Notes: generated from the letters alone by a model not told the origin. A stretch of DNA of 64,000 bases from Inhella gelatinilytica (GCF_016093295.1 NZ_JAEDAL010000001.1:558001-622000); one strand, 5' to 3'. Numbered from the stretch's first letter, positions 19,227 through 29,978 are shown. Numbers and translations are program-made.

Positions 19227-20080
19227 GATGGAAAGCGTTCGTTTAACCAGTCGCGCAGCAAAGCAAAAACCTGCTCGTGCTCGGGTTCATTGAAAAGTTC
19301 GTGAAACAGGCCATCAAAGCAGCGCTGGGTCACTCGATCGGAGGGTGCGGCGGCGGCGAAGCGGGCGCTGCCTTGCGGGGTCACGCAGCGGTCCGCCCCC
19401 GCCCACATCAGCAGCGTCGGCACCTGCCAGCGCGCGGCGTCGTCGATCACCTCGGCCCCACCATCGGCCACAAGGGCCGCCACCGTGGCGGTGACGCGAT
19501 CGTGAACCTGCGGGTCCTGGACGTAAGCCTGAACCACCGCCGGATCCCGGCTGATCCAAGCCGGCTGCAATCCATTGCTCACCGCCAAGTGCGGAAACAA
19601 GCGTCGGCCCAGTGCCAACAAGGCCCGCTGGCCGCTCGTCATGCCGGGATCCAAGGCTGGCGAGCTCAATACCAACGCGTCCGGGACCCGACCAAAGGGT
19701 TCACCGCGCAACGCACCGGCCACCGTTCGGGCCGCCACCAGGCCTCCCAGGCTGTGGCCCAGCAGCACCAGGGGCAGGCCCAGGGTTTGAGCGCGCACGC
19801 GATCAATCGCTTGAGCCAAATCCGCAAGCAAGGTGTGAACCTGAGGTGCGTCGCCGCGCCGTCCGGGGGCCTGGCCATGGCCCCGCTGGTCATACCGCCA
19901 GCAACCAAACCCCCAGAAGTTCAGGCGCCGGACCACTTCGTCGTAACGCCCTTGGTGCTCTCCCAACCCGTGCACCAGCAAGATGTGCGCACGAGAGGCC
20001 CCCGTTGCGGGGTTGTGGAGAAGGGGCAAGTCCATGGCGGGAAGTGTAGGCGGCGGGCCCCGGGCCGGGGCCGCATCCAT
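19223..20080 (-). CDS. Alpha/beta hydrolase (monoacylglycerol-lipase-like)
   Basis: From the ATG at 20080 the protein is 285 residues. It has the serine-hydrolase fold: oxyanion segment ILLVHGLGEHQGRY, GFGCWRYDQRGHGQAPG, nucleophile elbow GHSLGG, an acidic residue near MWAGADRCVTP, and the catalytic His in FDGLFHELFNEPE. This order is typical of monoacylglycerol lipases and lysophospholipases. The ATG at 20080 overlaps the TAA of the GGDEF-EAL gene (TAATG); another ATG at 20035 (MDLPLLHNPATG) would remove 15 residues and is nearer to the conserved start. The stop overlaps the M20 start by 4 bases. Confidence 0.87.
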   Translation of the reverse strand: MDAAPARGPPPTLPAMDLPLLHNPATGASRAHILLVHGLGEHQGRYDEVVRRLNFWGFGCWRYDQRGHGQAPGRRGDAPQVHTLLADLAQAIDRVRAQTLGLPLVLLGHSLGGLVAARTVAGALRGEPFGRVPDALVLSSPALDPGMTSGQRALLALGRRLFPHLAVSNGLQPAWISRDPAVVQAYVQDPQVHDRVTATVAALVADGGAEVIDDAARWQVPTLLMWAGADRCVTPQGSARFAAAAPSDRVTQRCFDGLFHELFNEPEHEQVFALLRDWLNERFPS

Positions 20081-22074
20081 TAGGGCCAGGTGCGCAGCAA
20101 GCCGCCGATCTGCTCGGGCGGCATGGGCTTGGCGTGCAAGTACCCCTGCTGCTGCACACATTTGGCCTGCAGCAAGAAGTCTCGCTGCGCCTCGGTTTCC
20201 ACCCCCTCGGCCACCACATCAATGTCCAACGCCTCGGCCAAACCGAGCACCGCTTTGACCAGCACGCAGTCGTCGGGATCGTCCGGCAAATCACGCACAA
20301 AGCTGCGGTCGATCTTGAGCCGGCGGGGCCGCAACACCTTCAGATAGGCCAGGGACGAGTACCCCGTGCCGAAATCGTCCACCGCCAGCGAAACCCCCAA
20401 CCCTCGCAGCGCCTGAATGGTCTTCAGCGACGCCTCCGTGTCGGTCATCACCGTACTTTCGGTGAGCTCAATGGTGAGCTCGCCTTTGCCCACGCCATAG
20501 GCTTGGATCAGCTCCGTGAGTTGATCAATCAGCGCACTGTCTTTGAAATTGATGGCCGACAGGTTGACGGCGATGGAGCCCGGGTGGCGGCCCAGCGTCT
20601 TCCAACGGGCCAACTGCTGGCATGCCGCCTCCAGCGTCCACAGGCCGATCTCGCGGATCAACCCGCTGTCCTCAGCCACGGGAATAAACGAGCCCGGATA
20701 CTGCAGACCCCGCTGCGGGTGCTGCCAGCGCACCAGCGACTCGACCGAGGCAACCGCGCCGGTGCGTCCGTCGACGATGGGCTGATAGTGCAACACCAAC
20801 TGGCCACTGCGGATGGCTTCCACCAACTCGCGCTCCATTTCCAAGCGCGCCGCCAGTTCCACGTCCATGTCCGCTTGGTAAAAGCTGTAGCTGGCGCGCC
20901 CGGTCTGCTTGGCCCGGTACATCGCCATATCGGCATGGCGAACCAGTTCGTCAAAATTCTCCCCGTCCTCAGGGAACAAGGCGATGCCCACACTGGCGGA
21001 CACGGCGGCCAACTGGCCTTCCGCGACCTCCTGTCCTTCAGACAGTGAGGCCAACAGACGCTGCGCGACGAGTTGGACCGATTCCACAGACGACGCCTCG
21101 CGAAGCAGCAGCAGGAATTCGTCACCACTGATTCGGCAGACCAAATCCGAGCCCCGAACCGCGGCACGCAGCCGCTCGCTCACCGCAAGCAAGAGCCGGT
21201 CGCCAGCCGCGTGGCCCAGCGTGTCGTTGATGTTTTTGAAGCGATCCAGATCCACAAACAGCAGGGCCAACCGCTGCTGATTGCGTCGAGCAAAGGCCGC
21301 TTCGTGGGTGAAAACCTCTCGGAACAGCGTGCGGTTGGGCAGCTGGGTCAGATGGTCGTACATCGCCATTTGGCGCAACTGCGTGTTCTTGGCCTCCATG
21401 TCGGCCAAAAGCCCATCGATCTGCTGCCCCGCGTGGTTCAGGTGCTCCCCCAATTCCCCCAGCTCGTCGCCACGGTGCCAGTCCACCACCAGGTGGGGTT
21501 CGCGCGAAGCGATGGCACTGGCATGGCGCTTGAGCGCTTCAATGGGCCGAACCAAGCGCCAGTACAGCACCAGCAGGATGACCGCGCCGCCCAACACGAC
21601 CTGCAGCCCGACGATGAAGGCGATTTGCTGCTGCCGCTCGCGCAGCAAGCGATCCGTTTCGCCGTCGTCAAAGTCAACGGTCAGCGTGCCCAGCGCCACC
21701 CCCTCGCGCTTGATCGGGACCGACATCTGCCGCATGTGTTTGCCGTCGTCACACTCCGTGCTCTTGTCCGCCCGCCGCACGGGTTTGGCCCCCGGACGGT
21801 CTTCCAGCATCGTGACCGCGCAGACGCTCTCATCCGACAACAGCTGATCCAGGGCGCGTTCTGTCGCCTGCGGGTCCAACACCCACAGCGGGTCGATCAA
21901 AGAAATCACCCCGAGGTTCAACACCGCGCGCCGCTGACCATCCAAGATCGGCTCCACGCTCCGCCGCACGATGGTGTCGGAAAACATCAGTACCAGGATC
22001 GCAGGCGTGGCGATGCCCACCGCCACGGCGATCAAGATCAGCTGTCGAAGTGAAAGCGAATATCGCTTGAGCAT
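20080..22074 (-). CDS. Membrane GGDEF-EAL protein (cyclic-di-GMP turnover)
   Basis: This 664-residue protein has two membrane helices (about 12-32 and 151-171) around a periplasmic sensor region of about 115 residues, then HAMP (about 173-225), GGDEF (about 235-397) and EAL (about 405-655). The cyclase site reads SGDEF (316-320), a Gly-to-Ser change still seen in active enzymes. An inhibitory RxxD site (RGSD, 307-310) sits 5 residues ahead. The phosphodiesterase part keeps ESL (445-447), ELTEST, DDFGTGYSSL (Asp566/567) and LKIDRSF, so it may be active. It is first of four overlapping genes with hydrolase, M20 peptidase and SDR. The periplasmic ligand is unknown. Confidence 0.92.
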   Translation of the reverse strand: MLKRYSLSLRQLILIAVAVGIATPAILVLMFSDTIVRRSVEPILDGQRRAVLNLGVISLIDPLWVLDPQATERALDQLLSDESVCAVTMLEDRPGAKPVRRADKSTECDDGKHMRQMSVPIKREGVALGTLTVDFDDGETDRLLRERQQQIAFIVGLQVVLGGAVILLVLYWRLVRPIEALKRHASAIASREPHLVVDWHRGDELGELGEHLNHAGQQIDGLLADMEAKNTQLRQMAMYDHLTQLPNRTLFREVFTHEAAFARRNQQRLALLFVDLDRFKNINDTLGHAAGDRLLLAVSERLRAAVRGSDLVCRISGDEFLLLLREASSVESVQLVAQRLLASLSEGQEVAEGQLAAVSASVGIALFPEDGENFDELVRHADMAMYRAKQTGRASYSFYQADMDVELAARLEMERELVEAIRSGQLVLHYQPIVDGRTGAVASVESLVRWQHPQRGLQYPGSFIPVAEDSGLIREIGLWTLEAACQQLARWKTLGRHPGSIAVNLSAINFKDSALIDQLTELIQAYGVGKGELTIELTESTVMTDTEASLKTIQALRGLGVSLAVDDFGTGYSSLAYLKVLRPRRLKIDRSFVRDLPDDPDDCVLVKAVLGLAEALDIDVVAEGVETEAQRDFLLQAKCVQQQGYLHAKPMPPEQIGGLLRTWP

Positions 22075-22156
22075 GCGGTCATTCCGCTCCAGGGCGAATC
22101 ACCATCTGATTCTGCGTCAAGTGGGGACCCGCGCACTGCGGGTCCACCCCAGGGGG

Positions 22157-24091
22157 TCAGTGCAACGCCGGTCGGCGCAGCCGCTCCACTTGCAGCTCAT
22201 CTTCCCGGGCCCGCTGCGCCGCGCTCATCACCCCCATGCTGGGTCCGCTCAGCACCAAATTGGCCCCCCAACTCTGCCCCGCTCGCATGGGAAGAGGCGT
22301 GGCCAGCCGGTCGATGTCCGCCTGGGTGATCCAGGGCATGATGTCATCCAGCACCAACTTCAACCGGGGGCGAATGCTGGCCTCCCCAATACGACCCCGT
22401 TGACCCCAGGTCACGATGAGGTCGGCTGAGGACATGCCGTCGCGGAACTTGTTCGTGATGGCCACATCCCGCAGCACCCCGTAGCGCAATTGCATCAAGG
22501 CCTCTTCAACCAGCATGGCCGCATCCTCGCGCGGCACGGTCTGGCCCGGAGCCAGCGAGTAGCTGTAATCCGACGTCACGCGATCCGCAGCAAAAAGGGC
22601 CGCCACGTCACCCGGTGTCATCGCGTTTTGTTGCGCGGTAGCCGTAACACCGTAAAAGAGCACCCGCCCCAAGTCCACCATGACCTGCGAGAAGAAGGGC
22701 AACTGCGCTTGCAACTTGACGGACGCAGTCTGACTGGTCACCGCTTGGTAGACCAGCAAGCTGCTGTCCAGACTGGTGTGCGTTCGCGGCGGTAAGAAGT
22801 CGCCCGCATGGGCCAACTCGTGGTACATCAGCCGCGAGAGGTCGTAGCGCATTTCCTCCAGCGGGCGGCTGCCCCGGGCACTGATCGGGCGGGAGGGCGT
22901 CGGGTAATCGTTGTTCAGGACATAGCGCCACGGCACGGTGTACTGCAGGTTGGGGCCATTGGCAGCCCGCGGATCCGCCGCTTCGCTCAGCGTATCCCGC
23001 TGCTCGGGCGTCATCCACAAATAGGCAGCATCGATGTAAATCGCGCCCGTGGCACTCCAGTAAAACGAAGGCCGCACGCGGTTGCCCAGCACCACCGCCG
23101 TGGTGGAGGCCAACATGCGCCGCACATCCCCTTGCGGGTCTTGCTCCCGCAAAAAGCGCTCAAACACCTGGCCCATCCAATCATGGGACACCAACACCCG
23201 CTGCATCACCTGCTCAATCGTGGGGACTGCCCCCGCCTGGCCGAGCAGCGGCAAGTCGCGCAGGGCACACAGGTTGTTGGGGTTGGCGCTGAGGCTGGGG
23301 TTGTAGATGCACCGCGAGAGCGCCGCCGCATGGGGCCCGCTTTCAAGGTACGGGACCACGCGCGAAGACGGGGTCCCGGTATCAAACAAGGGCGCGGCCG
23401 CCCGGTTGGGCTGGGGCTGAACCAGCATGCGGAAGTCATCACTGACCTCTGCTCCGCTGGCGAGCTTGATGGTGGCACGCAGCACCAGCAGGGAGTCCTG
23501 TGCCACTTCCGGAGCTTTCAAGACCACACGCACCAGATCATTGCCGGTGGACAGGTCCACCGTGGGACCACTGACCTGACTCCACCGAATCGTGCTGCCG
23601 GCGAGTTCGCTGCTGGTGTACCCCTGCGCCCACGCCCGCACCGAAAACTGCACGCCGGACCACACGCTCGGGTCACCCCGCGTCAACACCCCGCGCGGCA
23701 GGTCATTTGGCGCGATCGCAAGCGTGGTCGTCCCCGTTCGAACCGTTCCATCGGGCGTGCGGAATCGGACCTGCAGGCCCACGCTGCCCGCGGTCGTCGG
23801 CGTCACACTGAGCGACTGCGAACGGGACGAAATCAAATCCAGCGTCGCTCCAGCGGTCTGCGTCCACTGGATTTGATCCAGAACCGCCCCGCAGGACACC
23901 AAGTGAACTTCCGTGCTGCGGCCCACCACCAGCGGTTCGGCATCCCACCGCGCCTGCACGGTGCCATCACAGCTGCTGCCCACGGTGGGCGGCGGCGGCG
24001 GAGGTGGGGCGGGTGGGGTGCTGCTCCCCCCGCCCCCGCAGGCCACCAGAGCCAAAACCGTTGCGCTGCCCCACAAACCACGCTTGCCCAT
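22157..24091 (-). CDS. Putative lipoprotein with HExxH zinc-metalloprotease signature, unrecognised family
   Basis: I do not recognise this 644-residue protein. From the ATG at 24091 it has a short signal peptide with lipobox LVAC (Cys18), a Gly/Ser/Pro-rich linker with an eight-proline run (about 28-35), and two Ig/PKD-like beta segments (about 38-225; [35 protein letters not shown]). The C-terminal region (about 240-600) contains [12 protein letters not shown], in which His424-Glu425-x-x-His428 fits a zinc-protease site. A helix with Glu529/530 ([12 protein letters not shown]) could give a third ligand. Placement suggests an outer-membrane lipoprotein facing periplasm or medium. An ATG five codons earlier is less likely. 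It is divergent from uvrA and followed after 82 bases by the GGDEF-EAL gene. Confidence 0.7.
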   Translation of the reverse strand: MGKRGLWGSATVLALVACGGGGSSTPPAPPPPPPPTVGSSCDGTVQARWDAEPLVVGRSTEVHLVSCGAVLDQIQWTQTAGATLDLISSRSQSLSVTPTTAGSVGLQVRFRTPDGTVRTGTTTLAIAPNDLPRGVLTRGDPSVWSGVQFSVRAWAQGYTSSELAGSTIRWSQVSGPTVDLSTGNDLVRVVLKAPEVAQDSLLVLRATIKLASGAEVSDDFRMLVQPQPNRAAAPLFDTGTPSSRVVPYLESGPHAAALSRCIYNPSLSANPNNLCALRDLPLLGQAGAVPTIEQVMQRVLVSHDWMGQVFERFLREQDPQGDVRRMLASTTAVVLGNRVRPSFYWSATGAIYIDAAYLWMTPEQRDTLSEAADPRAANGPNLQYTVPWRYVLNNDYPTPSRPISARGSRPLEEMRYDLSRLMYHELAHAGDFLPPRTHTSLDSSLLVYQAVTSQTASVKLQAQLPFFSQVMVDLGRVLFYGVTATAQQNAMTPGDVAALFAADRVTSDYSYSLAPGQTVPREDAAMLVEEALMQLRYGVLRDVAITNKFRDGMSSADLIVTWGQRGRIGEASIRPRLKLVLDDIMPWITQADIDRLATPLPMRAGQSWGANLVLSGPSMGVMSAAQRAREDELQVERLRRPALH

Positions 24092-24149
24092 GCAAGTCTC
24101 CCGCATTGCTCAGCCCTCTATGATGCCCGGTTCTCGGGAGAGCACGGCG

Positions 24150-27038
24150 ATGACCAGCGATTCGGCTTGGATCCGCGTGCGCGGCGCGCGCACTCACAAC
24201 CTCAAGGCCATCGATGTGGACCTGCCCAAAAACAGCTTGGTGGTCATCACCGGGCTGTCGGGTTCAGGCAAGTCCAGCCTCGCCTTTGACACGCTCTATG
24301 CAGAAGGGCAGCGGCGCTACGTCGAGTCCCTGTCTGCTTACGCCCGCCAGTTCCTGCAGTTGATGGACAAGCCCGAGGTCGATGTGATCGAGGGTCTCTC
24401 GCCCGCCATTGCCATCGAGCAAAAGGCGACCAGCCACAACCCGCGATCCACCGTGGGCACGGTCACCGAGATCCATGACCATTTGCGGTTGCTGTTCGCA
24501 CGGGCAGGCACCCCGTATTGCCCCGATCACGGGTTGGCGCTGGAGGCCCAGCCCATCAGTCAAATGGTCGACACCTTGCTGACCCGCCCCCAAGGCAGCA
24601 AGTTCATGCTGATGGCACCGCTGGCGCGGGAAAAGAAGGGGGAGTTCGCACAAGACTTGCAAGGCCTCGTGGCGCAAGGCTTTGTGCGCTTTCGGATCGA
24701 TGGGCAGGTGCTGGAATCAACCGAATTGCCCGCACTCAAAAAGACCGAGAAGCACGACATCGACGTCGTGGTGGATCGGGTCAAGCTCCCAGCCGAACCC
24801 GGTAGCCTGCGTCAGCGTTTGGCCGAAAGCTTTGAAACCGCCCTGCGCCTGGCCGACGGGCGGGCGCTGGCGTTGGACATGGACTCGGGCGAAGAGTTGC
24901 TGTTTTCCAGCAAATTCGCCTGTCCGGTGTGCAGTTATGCGCTGGCCGAGTTGGAGCCCCGCCTGTTTAGCTTCAATTCGCCTGTGGGCGCCTGCCCGGC
25001 GTGCGAAGGCATCGGCCATGTTTTGGGCTTCGACGCCGCACGGGTCGTGGCCTTTCCCTCGCTCAGTTTGGCCAGCGGCGCCATCAAAGGGTGGGATCGA
25101 CGCAACCCCTACACGTTCGGTCTGCTGGAGGGCGTGGCCCAGCACTACGGTTTTGACATTGAGACCGCCTTTGAGGACTTGGCGCCCGATCATCGAGCCG
25201 TGCTGCTCCACGGCTCCGGGGATCAAGACATTGAGTTCAGCTACGTCAGTGAATCGGCCACGGGGCGCAAACGCACCGTCAAGCGCAGCCATCCATTCGA
25301 AGGCATCTTGACCAACCTGCAACGTCGCTACAAAGAGACCGACAGCACAGCCGTTCGCGAAGACTTGGCTCGCTACCAATGCGCCCAGCCCTGTCCCGAT
25401 TGCCGGGGGACGCGACTGCGTCGAGAAGCCCGCAACGTCCACTTGCACTGCGCCGACCGCCCCGAGGACAAAGGGCTCACGATTACAGAAATCGAACGCC
25501 TCACCCTGGCGGATGCGCAGACCTACATCGAGGGCCTGCGCCTGAAGGGGGCCAAGGCGGAGATTGGCGCCAAAGTACTGCGGGAAATTCACTCCCGCTT
25601 GCGTTTCTTGAATGATGTGGGCTTGTCGTACTTGAATTTGGAGCGCAGCGCCGAAACACTGTCCGGCGGCGAAGCCCAACGCATCCGCCTCGCGTCCCAA
25701 ATTGGCTCGGGGCTAACGGGCGTGATGTATGTGCTGGATGAGCCCAGCATCGGCCTGCATCAGCGCGACAACGACCGCCTCATTGCGACGCTCAAGCGCC
25801 TGCGCGACTTGGGCAACACGGTGATCGTCGTGGAGCATGACGAAGACGCCATCCTGGCTGCTGACCACGTGCTCGATTTGGGACCCGGCGCAGGGGTCCA
25901 TGGTGGTCGCGTGCTGGCTCAGGGCTCGCCCGCCGTCGTAGCCGCCCATCCGGACTCGGTCACGGGGCAGTTTCTCAGCGGAGCACGCCGCATTGCCGTG
26001 CCCAAAGAGCGCCGACCCTTCGGCCCCGACAAACTGGTGGTGAACAACGCCCGTGGCAACAATTTGCAGGGCGTGACCGCCGAATTCCCAGTCGGCCTGC
26101 TGACTTGTGTGACCGGTGTCTCCGGCTCCGGCAAAAGCACCTTGGTGAATGACACGCTGTATGCCGCCGTCGCCAAAAAGCTGTATGGGGCGCACGCCGA
26201 GCCCGCCCCCTTTGATTTGCTCGAAGGGATGGAGTTGTTCGACAAGGTCATCAACGTCGATCAAAGCCCCATCGGCCGGACCCCACGCAGCAATCCGGCC
26301 ACCTACACCGGCCTGTTCACGCCCATGCGTGAACTCTTCGCCGAAGTGCCCACCGCCCGCGAGCGCGGCTACGGGGCGGGGCGCTTCAGCTTCAACGTAG
26401 CGGGCGGGCGGTGCGAGAGTTGCCAAGGTGATGGGGTGCTGAAGGTCGAGATGCACTTTCTACCCGACGTGTACGTGCCCTGCGACGCCTGCCAGGGCCG
26501 CCGCTACAACCGCGAAACGTTGGAGGTGCTCTACAAAGGGCTCTCGATTGCCGACGTCCTCGAATTGACCGTCGAGGCCGCCCTGCACCACTTCCAAGCG
26601 GTGCCGGCCTTGGCACGCAAGCTCCAAACCTTGATGGATGTGGGCTTGGGCTACGTCAAGTTGGGCCAAAGCGCCACCACACTGTCAGGCGGTGAAGCCC
26701 AAAGGGTGAAGTTGGCTCTCGAACTGTCCAAGCGCGACACGGGCCGCACCTTGTACATCCTGGACGAGCCCACCACCGGCCTGCACTTTGCCGACATTGA
26801 ATTGCTGCTCAAGGTGTTGCACCAATTGCGCGACGCCGGCAACACCATCGTGGTGATTGAGCACAATTTGGACGTCATCAAGACGGCCGACTGGATCATC
26901 GACATGGGCCCCGAAGGCGGGGCCGGCGGCGGCCGGATGCTGGTTTGCGGGCCGCCCGAAACCGTGGCCCTGCATCCCGACAGTCACACGGGGCGGTATT
27001 TGGCACGCTTGCTGCCCGGGGCTGCAGGCCCCGGGTGA
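24150..27038 (+). CDS. uvrA: Excinuclease ABC subunit A
   Basis: UvrA is the damage-recognition ATPase of nucleotide excision repair. From the ATG at 24150 it is 962 residues; the frame is open further upstream over the divergent lipoprotein gene, but that part has no UvrA character. Two ABC modules are visible: Walker [10 protein letters not shown] (35-43) with signature [17 protein letters not shown], and GVSGSGKST with [18 protein letters not shown]. Zinc modules CPVC...CPAC and CESC...CDAC are intact. Both ABC halves have [17 protein letters not shown] see no LexA-type CTGT-N8-ACAG box in the 58-base gap upstream. Confidence 0.97.
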   Translation: MTSDSAWIRVRGARTHNLKAIDVDLPKNSLVVITGLSGSGKSSLAFDTLYAEGQRRYVESLSAYARQFLQLMDKPEVDVIEGLSPAIAIEQKATSHNPRSTVGTVTEIHDHLRLLFARAGTPYCPDHGLALEAQPISQMVDTLLTRPQGSKFMLMAPLAREKKGEFAQDLQGLVAQGFVRFRIDGQVLESTELPALKKTEKHDIDVVVDRVKLPAEPGSLRQRLAESFETALRLADGRALALDMDSGEELLFSSKFACPVCSYALAELEPRLFSFNSPVGACPACEGIGHVLGFDAARVVAFPSLSLASGAIKGWDRRNPYTFGLLEGVAQHYGFDIETAFEDLAPDHRAVLLHGSGDQDIEFSYVSESATGRKRTVKRSHPFEGILTNLQRRYKETDSTAVREDLARYQCAQPCPDCRGTRLRREARNVHLHCADRPEDKGLTITEIERLTLADAQTYIEGLRLKGAKAEIGAKVLREIHSRLRFLNDVGLSYLNLERSAETLSGGEAQRIRLASQIGSGLTGVMYVLDEPSIGLHQRDNDRLIATLKRLRDLGNTVIVVEHDEDAILAADHVLDLGPGAGVHGGRVLAQGSPAVVAAHPDSVTGQFLSGARRIAVPKERRPFGPDKLVVNNARGNNLQGVTAEFPVGLLTCVTGVSGSGKSTLVNDTLYAAVAKKLYGAHAEPAPFDLLEGMELFDKVINVDQSPIGRTPRSNPATYTGLFTPMRELFAEVPTARERGYGAGRFSFNVAGGRCESCQGDGVLKVEMHFLPDVYVPCDACQGRRYNRETLEVLYKGLSIADVLELTVEAALHHFQAVPALARKLQTLMDVGLGYVKLGQSATTLSGGEAQRVKLALELSKRDTGRTLYILDEPTTGLHFADIELLLKVLHQLRDAGNTIVVIEHNLDVIKTADWIIDMGPEGGAGGGRMLVCGPPETVALHPDSHTGRYLARLLPGAAGPG

Positions 27039-27046
27039 GCCCCTCA

Positions 27047-27074
27047 TTGATGCCGCTTTGACCCTGCCTAGAAT
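27047..27074 (+). promoter_or_regulatory. Candidate promoter of pyrE
   Basis: TTGATG (27047-27052) and TAGAAT (27069-27074) are separated by 16 bases. The -10 element lies only 10 bases ahead of the pyrE ATG, so the transcript would have almost no leader. Consensus-based prediction. Confidence 0.4.
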
Positions 27075-27084
27075 CGTTCACGCC

Positions 27085-27741
27085 ATGACCACCACCTCCG
27101 CACAACAATTTGTTGCCTTTGCCGTCGAAGCCGGTGTGCTCCGTTTTGGCGAATTCAAGACCAAAGCCGGGCGTCTGAGCCCCTATTTTTTCAACGCAGG
27201 CCTGTTTGACGACGGGGCCAAGCTTGGCCGCCTGGCCGCGGCCTATGCCCAGCGCCTGCTGCCCCATGTGGACGAGTTCGATGTGATCTTCGGACCGGCC
27301 TACAAGGGCATCACCTTGGCGGCCGCGGTGGCCATGGAACTGGCGCGCCTGGGTCACAACAAGCCCTTTGCCTACAACCGCAAGGAAGCCAAGGACCACG
27401 GCGAAGGCGGCACCTTGGTGGGCGCCCCGTTGCGAGGGCGGGTCCTGATCATTGACGACGTCATCAGCGCCGGCACCTCGGTGCGCGAGTCCATTGCATT
27501 GATTGAAACGGCCGGCGCAACCCCCGCGGCCGTCGTGATTGCGCTGGACCGCCAAGAGAAGGCGGCTGAGAACGGCGTCGATCTGCCCCACTCGGCCGTG
27601 CAATGGGTTCAGCGCGAACTCGGTCTGCCCGTCTGGGCCATCGCCGGCTTGTCGGATCTGCTCGGGTTCTTGCAGAGCAGCGGGGACTGGGCGGAACATG
27701 CCACGCAGGTGGCGGCCTACCGAGCGCGCTACGGAGTGTGA
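27085..27741 (+). CDS. pyrE: Orotate phosphoribosyltransferase
   Basis: PyrE joins orotate to PRPP to give orotidine monophosphate in pyrimidine synthesis. From the ATG at 27085 (MTTTSAQQFVAFAVEAGVL) the protein is 218 residues, the normal length. The PRPP-binding motif VLIIDDVISAGTSVRESI is perfect. The opening FGEFKTKAGRLSPYFFNAGLFDDG and the catalytic-loop segment YNRKEAKDHGEGG are both typical. The end overlaps the next gene's possible GTG starts, so pyrE and the DUF4124-type gene are probably co-translated. Confidence 0.97.
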   Translation: MTTTSAQQFVAFAVEAGVLRFGEFKTKAGRLSPYFFNAGLFDDGAKLGRLAAAYAQRLLPHVDEFDVIFGPAYKGITLAAAVAMELARLGHNKPFAYNRKEAKDHGEGGTLVGAPLRGRVLIIDDVISAGTSVRESIALIETAGATPAAVVIALDRQEKAAENGVDLPHSAVQWVQRELGLPVWAIAGLSDLLGFLQSSGDWAEHATQVAAYRARYGV

Positions 27742-27746
27742 CCGCC

Positions 27747-28475
27747 GTGATCCGCCGCCTCGCATGGATGTGGAAGGCTTCGCTGGCACTGACCGCGATC
27801 AGCACGGCGGCCTGGGGCCAAAGCGCGAGCCCAACGCCTGCGGGGCCCAAGATTTACAGCTGTGTCACCGCGGACGGGCGGCGCCTGACCTCAGACCGCC
27901 CCATCCCCGAGTGCCAAGGCCGCGAACAGACCCTGCACCGCAGCGACGGCACCGTGCGCGCCAAAGTGGCCCCGGCCAAGTCACCGGAAGAAAAAGCGGC
28001 GGATGAAGTTCTGCAGCGCGAACTCTTGGCCAAGAAGGCCGCGTTGGACGACGCCATTCGTCACGACCGAAACCTGATGGCCCGTTTCAAGAATCGCGCA
28101 GCCCACGATCTGGCGCGGGCCGCCGCGCTGGATGACTTGGACGCCGCCACCGGTGTGACCCAGCGACGCCTGGCCTCGCTGGCCAAAGAGCGCAAAGGTC
28201 TGGATGACGAGGCCGAGTTCTACAAGAAAAAGACCTTGCCCCCCAAACTGAAGCAAGCGCTCGACGCCAATGACGCCGCCACGGAGGCCCAGAAGCTCTT
28301 CTTGGAACAGCAGTCGGCCGAACGGGGGCGCGTGAACCGGCGGTACGACCTGGAGTTGACGCGCTTGCAAAAGCTGTGGGCCGGCGCCCCCCCGGGCTCA
28401 CTGGGCCCTCCGCCCAGTGCTCACGAATCAGAACCGCCGCCCTCGGCCGCCAGCGTGTCGGGGGCCCGGCGCTAG
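27747..28475 (+). CDS. DUF4124-type exported protein
   Basis: This 242-residue protein of unknown function has a signal peptide (RRLAWMWKASLALTAISTAAWG) and a DUF4124-like opening KIYSCVTADGRRLTSDRPIPEC, with a Cys pair that may form a disulfide. A long charged helical region (about 70-205) has coiled-coil character (EEKAADEVLQRELLAKKAALDD, SLAKERKGLDDEAEFYKKK), and a Pro-rich tail ends it. Starts possible: GTG 27738 (4-base overlap with the pyrE stop), GTG 27747 (chosen for its Arg-rich n-region) and ATG 27768. It converges on dnaA, ending 6 bases from it. Function cannot be assigned; a periplasmic location is inferred. Confidence 0.72.
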   Translation: MIRRLAWMWKASLALTAISTAAWGQSASPTPAGPKIYSCVTADGRRLTSDRPIPECQGREQTLHRSDGTVRAKVAPAKSPEEKAADEVLQRELLAKKAALDDAIRHDRNLMARFKNRAAHDLARAAALDDLDAATGVTQRRLASLAKERKGLDDEAEFYKKKTLPPKLKQALDANDAATEAQKLFLEQQSAERGRVNRRYDLELTRLQKLWAGAPPGSLGPPPSAHESEPPPSAASVSGARR

Positions 28476-28481
28476 GTCGGA

Positions 28482-29969
28482 TCAACCCTTGAGCGTTTGC
28501 TCCAACACGTGGAGCTGCTGGTTCAGCTCGGTGTCCTTCTGGCGTTCGCCGCCAATCTTGCGCACGGCATGCAGGACCGTGGTGTGGTCCCGTCCCCCAA
28601 AGAGGTCGCCAATCTCCGGCAGGCTCTTCTGGGTCAGCTCCTTGGCCAAGTACATCGCAATCTGACGCGGCCGGGCAATCGAGGCCGGGCGCTTCTTGGA
28701 GTACATGTCCGCGACCTTGATCTTGTAGAAGTCGGCCACGGTCTTCTGGATGTTCTCGACCCCGATCTGGCGGTTCTGGATCGACAGCAAATCCTTCAGC
28801 GCCTCGCGCGCCAACTGGATGTTGATGTCTTTACCACTGAAGCGCGAATAGGCCAGCACCTTGCGCAGCGCTCCTTCCAGTTCTCGCACGTTTGCCCGCA
28901 CATTCTTGGCGACGAAGAACGCCACGTCTTCCGGCATGGGCGTGCCTTCTTGCTCCGCCTTGCGCATCAAGATGGCCACACGCATTTCCAACTCGGGCGG
29001 CTCAATCGCCACGGTCAGACCCGAGTCAAAGCGGGAGGTCAAGCGCTCGTCAATGTCCACCAGCCCCTTGGGGTAGGTGTCCGAGGTCATGATGATGTGG
29101 GCCTTCTTGGCCAGCAGCGCCTCGAAAGCGTTGAAAAACTCTTCCTGGGTGCGCTCCTTGCCTGCAAAGAACTGCACGTCGTCGATCAGCAGCAGGTCCA
29201 GCGAGTGGTATTTGGCTTTGAGCTCATCAAAGGTCTTGCGCTGATAGTTTTTCACCACGTCGGTGATGAACTGCTCCGCGTGCAAGTAGAGCACCCGCGC
29301 GTCCGGTTTGTCCTGCAAAAGCTGATTGCCCACCGCATTCATCAAATGGGTCTTCCCCAGACCCACACCGCCATAGATGAAGAGCGGGTTGTACATCGCC
29401 CCCGGAGCGCCCGCGACATGCAGGGCCGCCGTGCGGGCCATCTGGTTGGCCCGGCCGGGGACCAAGGTGTCAAACGTCAAGGCGGGGTTCAGACGATTGG
29501 ACGCCGCCGTCGCAGCGCCGCCCGCCCAGGTTCCGGTGGGCACCGCTTTGACGCCCGTGGGCGTGACCGTTACGGCAGCCGGCACGGGCACTCCCACCGC
29601 TCCAGGCACCGGCGGGCGAGTAATGGGGGTGTCACGCACCAGCACCACATGCAAGTCCAATCGCACCGGCTCAGCGGCCAGTTCACCGGCCAAGGATTCA
29701 ATTCGGTGGGCGTACTGCGCCCGAATCCAGTCCAACTTGAATCGATTGGGCACCGCCAGGCGCAATTTCAGGCCGGCGTCCTCGCGCACCGCCACCGCGG
29801 GTGTTAACGGACGAATCCAGGTGTTGAACTGCTGCTCGGGCAGTTCAGTGGCCAAACGTTCACAGACCTGCGGCCACAACGTCGATGACGCGCCGCTCTC
29901 CCCTGCAGACCTTGGCGGCAACGAAGCCGCAGCCGAACCCAGCGGGATCGGCGATTCTTGAACGGACAT
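28482..29969 (-). CDS. dnaA: Chromosomal replication initiator protein DnaA
   Basis: DnaA binds DnaA boxes at oriC and melts the origin. From the ATG at 29969 ([12 protein letters not shown]) it is 495 residues. Domain I (about 28-95, [25 protein letters not shown]) is followed by a variable Ala/Pro/Val-rich domain II, the AAA+ domain III with Walker [10 protein letters not shown] and Walker [11 protein letters not shown], and domain IV with the helix-turn-helix signature [26 protein letters not shown]. It faces away from rpmH across a 344-base gap. Downstream it meets the DUF4124-type gene, not dnaN, which is unusual. Confidence 0.98.
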   Translation of the reverse strand: MSVQESPIPLGSAAASLPPRSAGESGASSTLWPQVCERLATELPEQQFNTWIRPLTPAVAVREDAGLKLRLAVPNRFKLDWIRAQYAHRIESLAGELAAEPVRLDLHVVLVRDTPITRPPVPGAVGVPVPAAVTVTPTGVKAVPTGTWAGGAATAASNRLNPALTFDTLVPGRANQMARTAALHVAGAPGAMYNPLFIYGGVGLGKTHLMNAVGNQLLQDKPDARVLYLHAEQFITDVVKNYQRKTFDELKAKYHSLDLLLIDDVQFFAGKERTQEEFFNAFEALLAKKAHIIMTSDTYPKGLVDIDERLTSRFDSGLTVAIEPPELEMRVAILMRKAEQEGTPMPEDVAFFVAKNVRANVRELEGALRKVLAYSRFSGKDINIQLAREALKDLLSIQNRQIGVENIQKTVADFYKIKVADMYSKKRPASIARPRQIAMYLAKELTQKSLPEIGDLFGGRDHTTVLHAVRKIGGERQKDTELNQQLHVLEQTLKG

Positions 29970-29978
29970 TGTGGACAA
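29970..29978 (-). promoter_or_regulatory. DnaA box next to the dnaA start
   Basis: On the minus strand the nonamer is TTGTCCACA, one base from the perfect TTATCCACA. It directly abuts the dnaA ATG, where bound DnaA would be expected to block its own expression. Confidence 0.6.

Noticed and set aside
23913-24149. 79-codon N-terminal extension of uvrA
   Set aside because: It lies over the divergent lipoprotein gene, is low complexity (Gly and Pro runs) and precedes the normal UvrA start.
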